Of a stretch of 64,000 nucleotides of DNA, positions 57,157-64,000 are shown one piece after another. The DNA lies in NCBI GenBank assembly GCA_965112735.1, contig OZ218952.1:4588001-4652000 (forward strand), in the 5' to 3' direction. This DNA comes from Phaeosaccion multiseriatum. Its lineage: Eukaryota > Ochrophyta, other classes. The position numbers were made by a program, and so were the translations under genes. Positions within the stretch are counted from its first letter, which is position 1; every line of letters begins with the position of its first letter. The notes below the pieces were generated by a model. The model did not search any database and had not been told where the DNA came from. It worked only from the letters and a program-made list of their open reading frames with translations.

Positions 57157-59504
57157 TAGGTGTTCCTACAGGACCTGTCAAGCGCCTTGGTGAAGGGTAT
57201 TGAGCTTGCCAACTCGCCTGAGGCCACCGTCATGGCGGCAGAGTTCACAGCCAACGTGGTGCGTGCTTAACAGAGAGAGAGAGTGTATGTATGTGTATGT
57301 ATGTGATATGTGGTTTAGAGAGAATGCAAGACAGAGAGTTTATGCATGTGGTGCATGGTTCAGAAGAGAGAGAGTGCAAGAGGGGGTGGGGAGCAGAAAC
57401 CGGCCTGATGGTTAGGTATCCAGAGGGGACACCACCGTCACAAGTCGTCGCCAGAGGTCGTCAAGATGGTTCCAGCTGTGTGGAGTCTTGCTGTTCGATC
57501 GATACACATGTAGACTTGGGTATCATCCCGTCCGTCCTACCCAATTCGAAGGAGCATGGAGAGGGCTGTGTCTCTGTCTGTCTGACGTATGTGCGTCACC
57601 CCTGCCCGTGCGTGGCCGTACCCCCCGGACTGGACACAGGTTCATGCGTTGGAGGTGGAAAACCTCGTTGCTGTCGAGAGGAGGTGCACAGACAAGTCTC
57701 TGCAGCACGGGCACATGCCGACGTGGAGTCACACCGATGTGGGGGAAGGGCAAGAGCAAGGGCAAGGAGGGGGGGCGACGAGGGGAGAAGGGACAGCGGA
57801 AGGGACAGGGTCATCACGGTCATCAGTAGTTGGTGATACAGCAGCCGCCGCCCTCGGAGAAGAAGGAGGAGGAGGCAGTGACGATACAGGCACGTTGTCC
57901 AATAGCGGAGGGCCCTCACCGTCATCTGAGGCCAGGGTGGGACGGGATGGGGGGCGAAGCTTTTCTTCTGTCGAGGAAGAGGAGATGCAAGAAGAGGACG
58001 AGGAGGACGAGGAAGGAGAAGAAGAAGAAGAAGAGGAGCAGGAGGAGGAGGAGGAGGAGGAGGAGGAGGAAGAAGAAGAAGAAGAGGAGGAGGAGGAGGA
58101 GGAGGAGGAGGTTGTTGTGAGGGCAGTGACGCAGGAGGAGTTGGATAAAGGAGGTATGCTGTTGCCAATGGCGAAAAGGCAATGGGAGGACATTCACAAG
58201 CAGCAACGGGAACAGCTGGCGAAACGGCAGCAGGAGCAGAGGGATGGAGTGAGGCGGGGGGGGATTGAGGCCGAAGGTCGTAAGCGGTCTTCGTCTCTCT
58301 CCAATCTTCGGCGGCGGAGATGGCGTGTGGTGGGAGGATCTTTGGGAGGCTCATTGGTGGGGAGGGGTGACAGGAACCAAGACTTTAACGCAGCGGAGTG
58401 GCAAGGCGCAGTGCCAGAGTCAGAGTCAGCACCCGTCGCCTCAACAGCAGCAGGAGGAGCAGGAGGAGGAGGAGGAGGAGGAGGAGGAGAACCAGTTGGT
58501 GATACGACGCGTGGAGCTTCCGAGAGGAACGGAGAGGGAGGGGACAGGCCTACACATGGCGCACCGATTGGGTACGAGCATCTTCTCGCGAAGCTGCTGA
58601 AGGAGAGGGAAAAACAGGCAGGACAGGGGCAAGGAGGAGGAGGAGGAGGAGGAGGAGGAGAGGGGGGAGAAGGAGAAGGAGGAGCAGGATTAGGAGGATT
58701 AGGAAGAGGCGCAGCAGCAGCACCAGGAGGAGGAGGAGGAGGAGGAGGAGGAGGAGGAGGAGTAGGAGTAGGAGGACCGAAGCTGCCGAGGTACTCGCCT
58801 GACTTGTTTAAGGCCGTCCTCACCCAAAACCCGAGGGGGGTAGGGGTGCCACAGATGTGCACTCCAAGCGAGGAGGTGAGTCCTTTGTCTGTTCGGTATC
58901 TGTGCCATGTGTGAATATGCCACACTTTGACCGATCCCATGAATACTGCAGGGGCGCTCACTCAGGCGATTGAGTGGGATGGGCTGTGCTCTCTCTCTAC
59001 GCAACTCCTTCTGTCTGAGAATGCGCTCCATCCTGTGTGTGCTCACCTTGAAGCATGTCCGTGTTGCCGGGTCTCTCTCTCGCTCTCTGACCCTCTGTCT
59101 GCTCTCACCCTCTCTCTCTTACCCTCTCTCTATCTTACCCTCTCGCTCTCCAATAGTCCACTGCAGCGGTGTCTCCCTTCCAGGGGGCCGTTCATGCAGG
59201 CCTGGCCAACGCCAGAACCAGGGCCATCCTCCGAGCAAGAGAAGATGCAGCAGCAGTTGGTGATACGACAGCGGCTGAAGGAGGGACGGGCCAGCTGCCA
59301 GTGGGAGAGGAAAGCAGTTGGGCTGTCCCCCACGCGGGGCAGTGGGGAGGGGACAAGACGAGAAAGAGGGTGCCCAAGGGCGGTGGCAGCAGTCTGTCGG
59401 TGTGCTGTGTGATCTCGTGCTTCCTTGTCGTGTGGATGGCGCTGTCTGTTTATGGCTTGCAGCAGCTGGTGAAGAATGTTTTTTTTGTCGACCGGGGCCA
59501 TTGA
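55560..59504 (+). CDS. Unknown tail-anchored protein with acidic and Gly-rich tracts
   Basis: Exons 55560-56114, 56318-56515, 56690-56791, 57160-57258, 57640-58875, 59157-59504, phase-consistent (845 aa). I do not recognise a family. Residues ~125-330 look like a real helical domain: LAAWLLQPVRFGVDALKWVG, RARDLGRIFSNAFLNLVGL, TVVVARLMDWLAANESK, VFLQDLSSALVKGIELA. The large fifth exon is mostly Glu (GAG run, 58029-58112) and Gly (GGA runs) low complexity with a basic middle part (RRRRWRVVGG). The last exon ends with a single hydrophobic helix, SVCCVISCFLVVWMALSVYG, 19 residues before the stop, so tail anchoring in an ER, plastid or mitochondrial membrane is likely. It contains motif A three times in coding DNA, each read as VGDT. 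Confidence 0.7.
58029..58112. repeat. GAG/GAA repeat, poly-Glu of the tail-anchored protein
   Basis: About 28 Glu codons, mixing GAG and GAA. Two GGA-type arrays (about 58459-58492 and 58633-58763) follow and encode Gly. Confidence 0.85.
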
Positions 59505-60709
59505 ATAGTGAATAGTGGAGGAAGGGAGGAAGGGAGGCCGTGGTGGTCTTTACTTACGCACAGTCCTTGTGTCGCAGGGACTGTTTATTTCATTGACGTG
59601 GTCACCCGCGAGGGAGGGATTAGGGGAGGACATGGCCCGAAGCAGCTTGAGGCGTGTTGCCAGTGTTCAGCTCGATGAGCGTCATCATCATCACGGCGTC
59701 GTATCCAGATATCACGGACTGCGCACCGGAAACAAGTTTTGAGGCCCTTCTTTGGACTCCATCCCACTCAACTCCTCCATTGGACAGGCCAGCCTCATGT
59801 TGGATGTACATTGATGTGAGCTATGGTGAAAGGGAAGCGCGTGAGGGGATCGAGGGAGGGAGGAGGGTGGCTCAGCGAAGCGAAGAGTCGTGACGGCACG
59901 GACACGACCATTTTTGAGGCAACACTTGTCAATATCATCATCAGATCAGCAAGAGCTACACTTGTAGACTCGGCTCTTTCAGCAGCGAGAGGTTGATCCG
60001 TCTGTATATATGGGAGAGCGCGGAAGGCGACTCGACTACGTGTCATACGTATTTCAGCGTTTCATTTCAGCGACAGATTCGACCATGTCGATATATACAT
60101 CGCAGCAGCGAATGGATGACGGCCTTCCTTGACCCACAGGGGGATCGATACGGGTGGGTGTGTGGATGTGAGCATGATGCTCTGGGGATGTGCTGTAGGC
60201 ATCTGTAGGCATCGGTACGCGGACCGGATCTCCTTTTGCAACAGCAGCGGTCCCAGCTGCAGCAGGGGGAACGAACGATGAGTTGGAATTCCCACCAAGG
60301 GCATTCAGCAGACTCAGCAGGACTCAGCAGCTAACCCTGAGGATTCACTTGGTGGTAATTCCATCTTGTCTTTTCATGAAAAGCCGCAGTCGATCCCTCG
60401 GACCTCCACCACCACGCCGACGCGCCGACCCTTCACCGGCAGGAGGAGGTGGCTCCTTCATTCACCCCTGGCGATTTGGCGACAGCTCCCCCCAGTGGAG
60501 GCGTAATGCAATGCACACAAAATCCTAAAGAGTGGGTCACCAGTGTATCTCTCGGCCTCGGCCTCCCCCTCCCTCCCTCTCTCTCTCTCTCTGGCCGCCC
60601 TCTATCTCTCTCTCGACTTTTGGGTACCGCAGAGAAGCCACCACCCCACCCGCGACTGAACCGGGCGAGAGACACAGGAAACGCTCCTCCTTTCCAAGCG
60701 AAGCAAATA

Positions 60710-60853
60710 CCCGGGCATACATACCGTGCAGGCACAACGCCAATACCCGGGCATACATACCGTGCAGGCACAACGCCAATACCCGGGCACACATACCGTG
60801 CAGGCACAACGCCAATACCCGGGCATACATACCGTGCAGGCACAACGCCAATA
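60710..60853. repeat. Minisatellite, 4 x 36 bp
   Basis: Four copies of a 36-bp unit beginning ATACCCGGGCATACATACCG, with one T-to-C change (GGGCACAC) in the third copy. Copies abut without spacers. Confidence 0.95.
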
Positions 60854-61628
60854 CCCAGTAGCAGAGCACCACGGCAGGAGAATATACGCGACCGGCCCGC
60901 CGCTGCATACCCACGTAGGCACACAAGAGCTGTGAAGCGGAGCCTCTGTCGCGAATAAAGAAGGGCTCTGCCCTTCCTTCGCCTCGCAACTCCTTCCCTT
61001 CCCTTCCCTTCCCCTGCTTGCTCTGCCCCCTTTCCCCTCACGCCAAGCGCCCACAGGCTCTCTCCCGGGGCTTAGGGTTGGCTGCTTGTACTGAAGATCC
61101 TTCACCGGACCTCTTTCTTCAAGTGGTAGTACCGCCTTGAGAGGAGAGAGGGAGAGAGGGAGAGGAAAGAGAGAGGGACCAACCCAGCTCTGCTCTCGAT
61201 CCTCTCGATCCTCCTCCCCACCCGCGTACCAATGTTAGGACAAGCGAGTGCAACAGCCCAACGAGGCCCTGGCCATAGCCCTGGCCATCGGATAGCTCAG
61301 ACGCTGAGCATGTTGAGACTGAGACTGTCAAGTGGCCCTCCGCTGCCATCTTGGGCCTCGCACGCGCAGCGGGGCGCAGCAAGGCCAAAGGGCAATCGCG
61401 AGCTCCCTCTCCTCGCCCATTGCCACTCGTCTCTCTGTCGGCCCGTCTGAGACTTGTTATCCACTGCCTGACGGGAGGCTGGAGCGGGCCTCGCGTGCAA
61501 GCACACCATCGACAGACAGAGAGAGAGGCTCCATGGGCACCTCGGCATCTTATGGTTATGGACGGTCAGTGCATCTGCTGCTGCTGCTGCTGCTGCCGCC
61601 GCGGCGGCTCCCACTGCTGCAAAAATGA

Positions 61629-61911
61629 GCCACCTCCTCCCCCTCCTCCTCCTCCTCCTCCTACCCGTCGTCCTCTTCTTCTTCTTCTTCCTCCTCCTCC
61701 TCCTCCTCCTCCTCCTCCTCCTCCTCCTCCTCCTCCTCCTCCTCCTCCTCCTCCTCCTCCTGCTCCTGCTCCTCCTCCTGCTCCTCCTCGTCGTCCTCCT
61801 CCTCGTCCTCCTGCTCCTCCCCCTCCTCCTCCTGCTCCTCCTCCTCCTCCTCCCCATCCCCCCCCTCCTCCTCCTCCTCCTCCTCCTCCTCCTCCTCCTC
61901 GTCCTACTCCT
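61629..61911. repeat. Long (CTC/TCC)n array
   Basis: Roughly 280 bp of CTC repeats with scattered CTG, GTC and TTC variants. On the minus strand it is a purine-only GGA/GAG tract, the composition that favours triplex formation. Confidence 0.95.
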
Positions 61912-62235
61912 CCCTTGATACTTCTTCCCCTCTGCTCTCTTACTGGGGCCCCTTTGGTCATGTTACCTCGCTGTTCACACACCACACGAGAGCAAACAAA
62001 CAAACAAACACCACAAGAGAGGTGCGTGGAGGGACCGACCCGAGATGAGGACAGTGTGGGGGGGTATGAAGGACGATGAGCAGAGGATGCGGAGAGCTCG
62101 GTGTGTTGGGAGGGGAGGTTGTACACACAAGAAGGGCATAAAAGGGCATACATCACAGTACTGAAAGGGCGTACATCACAGTACAGAAAGGGTATACATG
62201 GCAGTACTGAGTGCGTGAGTGAGTGAGGAAGGGAG

Positions 62236-62335
62236 TGGAGTGAGTGAGTAGGTGAGTGCGTGAGTGAGTGAGTGCGTGAGTGGAGTGAGTGAGTAGGTGA
62301 GTGCGTGAGTGAGTGAGTGCGTGAGTGGAGTGAGT
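62236..62335. repeat. GTGAGTG/GAGTGC minisatellite
   Basis: A ~45-bp block made of GTGAGTGAGTGCGTGAGTGG and GAGTAGGTGAGTGC is repeated at least twice in tandem. Confidence 0.8.
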
Positions 62336-62391
62336 GAGCAGGTGAGTGGGGAGGGAGTGGAGTTATTGAGAGGTCCTTGACCGACGTATCG

Positions 62392-62392
<1 letters not shown>

Positions 62393-62459
<67 letters not shown>
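62393..62459. repeat. (CA)n microsatellite beside the SUV3-like splice donor
   Basis: About 33 CA units ending within 10 bp of the donor at 62466. On the gene's strand it is a TG tract at the start of the intron. Confidence 0.9.
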
Positions 62460-62460
<1 letters not shown>

Positions 62461-62466
62461 ACATAC

Positions 62467-64000
62467 CATGGTCCGCGGCGGATTCGGTGAAATCAGGTCG
62501 GGAGTAATGATGCCTCTATGAATGATGGCAATGAGGTGGTGTTTCCTCGCCTCAGCAAGGGCCACGTCTACAAAGGTCCGCGGGTGACGATTGGCGAGCC
62601 AGAGATACAAGTCAAGCACGTTGCTCTTGGAGCACAACGTACTCAGCTCTCCCAGTGACGTTGGGGTGTAATCTGCGTGTGTGCGTACGCGTGTATGTGT
62701 GTATGTTTGTGGAGGGGAGAAGTTGTGGGTGGGCGCGTGTTTTGTGTGCGTGTGTGTGCGTGAGTGTTTGGAGGAGGAGGGGATTGCGGTAATTGTATGG
62801 CAAGGATGGCAGTGGATGGTAGGGAAGACTAGTGGTCGCCGCACTAAGCCCCGCACACTTCTTAGGAACATCGATATCGTGTATGGAAGCCCTGTGAGCC
62901 CATCGATATCGGTCGGTTCTCGACATCAGTCAATAAACTGAAACTAAAAGGACTCAATCAAAGGATACAACAACAAAGCAACGTGGGCGTGAGCAAAGCA
63001 AAAATTCAAATTGTGGGGCTTGTGAAGGCACGCACCTTGTTCAGGAAGAACCATGTCGATCTTAGCGGGGCGGCCTGCACAGCCACAGAGGGAGGGAGGG
63101 AGGGAGGGAAAGAGAGGGAGAGGGGGTGGGGGTGAGAGAGAGGGGGAATGAGAGATTGGGGGTGAGAAGGAATGAAACGGAGAGAGGGAGAGGGGGCGTG
63201 AGAGAGAGGGAGAGGGAGAGGGAGAGGGAGAGGAGGTGAGAGAGTGAGAACGACAGAGAGGGGATGTGACGGAGTGGGAGAGGGAAGGGGAAAAGGAGAT
63301 AACGAGAGTGCCGACACACTATCCCAACCACACCAACCTTCTGCGTGCGCGTTCGCGAAGTGAACGAAGCTCTGTGTCTGCAGCACGTCCCTGGTGTTGA
63401 GGGGCGCAAGACAGAAGAGCCACCGATCGCCCAAGGTCAGATCAGTCGGGTGCAGCAGCTCGGCAGCAAGGCGAATGTCGTCGTGGTCATTGAGTGTGTA
63501 GAGAGGGTCGAGGCGGCAGATGCTGAGGAAGTGGTTCAAAGCGCCGGAGAGGTCCACAGGAGCTGCGGGTTGTTGCTCGCTTGCTGGTTCTCCAGGTCCT
63601 TCTACAGATGATGACGATGCAGATGATAACGACGACGACGACGATGATGATGATGATGATGACGATGATGCTTCCTGCTCCCCATCTGCTCCCCCCGCTG
63701 CTGGTGTATCACCAACTTCTGACCCTCTGGGCTGCCAAGTCTCCAGCTTTTCCTTTGGAGTATCAGATGGAGATAGAGAGAGAGAGAGTTGACAGACAAT
63801 AGAGAGAAAAGGAGGGAAGGAGGGAAGGGGGGAAGGAGGGAAGGGGGGAAGGGGGGAGCGGGGCTCGCTCGTGAGAGGCCATGACATGACATGAGCGTAT
63901 CGAGGAAAGAGAGGATTGACCCGCAATCACAGATCAGCCTACCGCAAGCTTCAGGCGCATGCTGTGCATAAAGAGACCCATCCATCGTTGTACCCGAGTC
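62467..64000 (-). CDS. SUPV3L1: SUV3-like RNA helicase, C-terminal part (5' partial, 3' end unresolved)
   Basis: Minus-strand exons 64000-63943, 63752-63338, 63074-63036, 62672-62467, phase-consistent. SUV3 is a DExH-box helicase that unwinds RNA in the mitochondrial degradosome, with plastid homologues. What remains is the C-terminal region: ALNHFLSICRLDPLYTLNDH, RLAAELLHPTDLTLGDRWLF, CLAPLNTRDVLQTQSFVHFA, KIDMVLPEQ, and NVLDLYLWLANRHPRTFVD, which corresponds to the SUV3 'DLYLWLSYRF' segment. The helicase core must lie beyond base 64000. A Ser run and the VGDT form of motif A (63705-63720) lie in a loop before the domain. After exon 62672-62467 (…PPRTM, phase 0) the frame runs into a TG repeat, so at least one more exon is expected. 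Confidence 0.75.

Larger units (their letters stand above)
59505..62466. other. 3-kb region without a convincing gene
   Basis: It lies between the tail-anchored gene and the last exon I can place of the SUV3-like gene. It contains a 36-bp minisatellite, a CTC array, a GTGAGTG repeat and a CA array (listed separately). The final exon(s) of the SUV3-like gene should be in this stretch on the minus strand, but I cannot place them. The frames seen here owe their length to repeats. Confidence 0.5.

Noticed and set aside
60710-60853. CRISPR array
   Set aside because: The units are direct tandem copies with no spacers, and the DNA is eukaryotic nuclear.
61566-62462. Gly-rich protein on the minus strand, possibly the 3' end of the SUV3-like gene
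   Set aside because: The frame is open only because of the GGA and TG arrays; no acceptor joins it convincingly to the exon ending at 62467.
1-64000. tRNA, rRNA or snRNA genes
   Set aside because: I looked for tRNA B-box sequences (GGTTCGA-type) with a matching acceptor stem and for U6-like stretches and found none I could support.

Overview
The window is nuclear DNA of a photosynthetic stramenopile, most likely a eustigmatophyte related to Nannochloropsis. The strongest marker is a violaxanthin/chlorophyll-a binding light-harvesting protein (VCP type) at 44532-45185. Five genes start with a signal peptide followed by a Phe-containing cleavage context (for example ASA|F, ASG|F, SSG|F, TEG|F, TRA|F). 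That is the bipartite targeting style of plastids of red-algal origin. The DNA is GC-rich. Introns are short GT-AG introns, several proteins have eukaryote-only architectures, and there are no bacterial operon signs. The genus is an inference; no rRNA or plastid marker is present.

Seventeen protein genes can be supported, two of them cut by the window edges. In order: RAD21-type cohesin C-terminus (+, partial); YigB-like HAD phosphatase (+); plastid coiled-coil repeat protein (-); UDP-galactopyranose mutase (-); glutamate synthase large subunit, 26 exons (+); PITH-domain protein (-); plastid thioredoxin-fold/NHL protein resembling SOQ1/NHLRC2 (-); organellar ribosomal protein uS15 (+); NF-YA-like factor (-); plastid YbaB/EbfC protein (+); CDK (-); large WD40 protein (+); VCP antenna protein (+); NOP2-type rRNA methyltransferase (+); MFS transporter (-); unknown tail-anchored protein (+); SUV3-type RNA helicase C-terminus (-, partial). 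I derived exon junctions by hand from GT/AG sites and reading-frame continuity. The multi-exon models for GOGAT, PITH, CDK, NOP2, MFS, YbaB, uS15, WD40 and the tail-anchored protein close exactly in phase.

Layout: genes alternate in strand, giving several divergent pairs with 0.3-0.8 kb shared upstream regions (UGM/GOGAT, NHL/uS15, NF-YA/YbaB, CDK/WD40, MFS/tail-anchored) and convergent pairs between them. Five products (coiled-coil, NHL, uS15, YbaB, VCP) are predicted to enter the plastid. GOGAT carries an Arg/Ser-rich, mitochondrion-like leader. Otherwise the genes look like an ordinary mixture of housekeeping functions rather than one pathway.

The unusual feature is repeat content. Trinucleotide runs (CAG/CTG, GAG/CTC, GAT) invade coding regions of most genes. 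Introns and intergenic DNA carry many minisatellites. Two short dispersed DNA motifs recur far more often than chance: motif A, TATCACCAACTGCTG, and motif B, ATCCACTGCCATCC. They occur in introns, intergenic DNA and exons. Motif A is translated in two different frames (as QLVIQ and as VGDT), so it behaves as a DNA-level element rather than a protein motif. I regard this as the most likely undescribed signal in the window.
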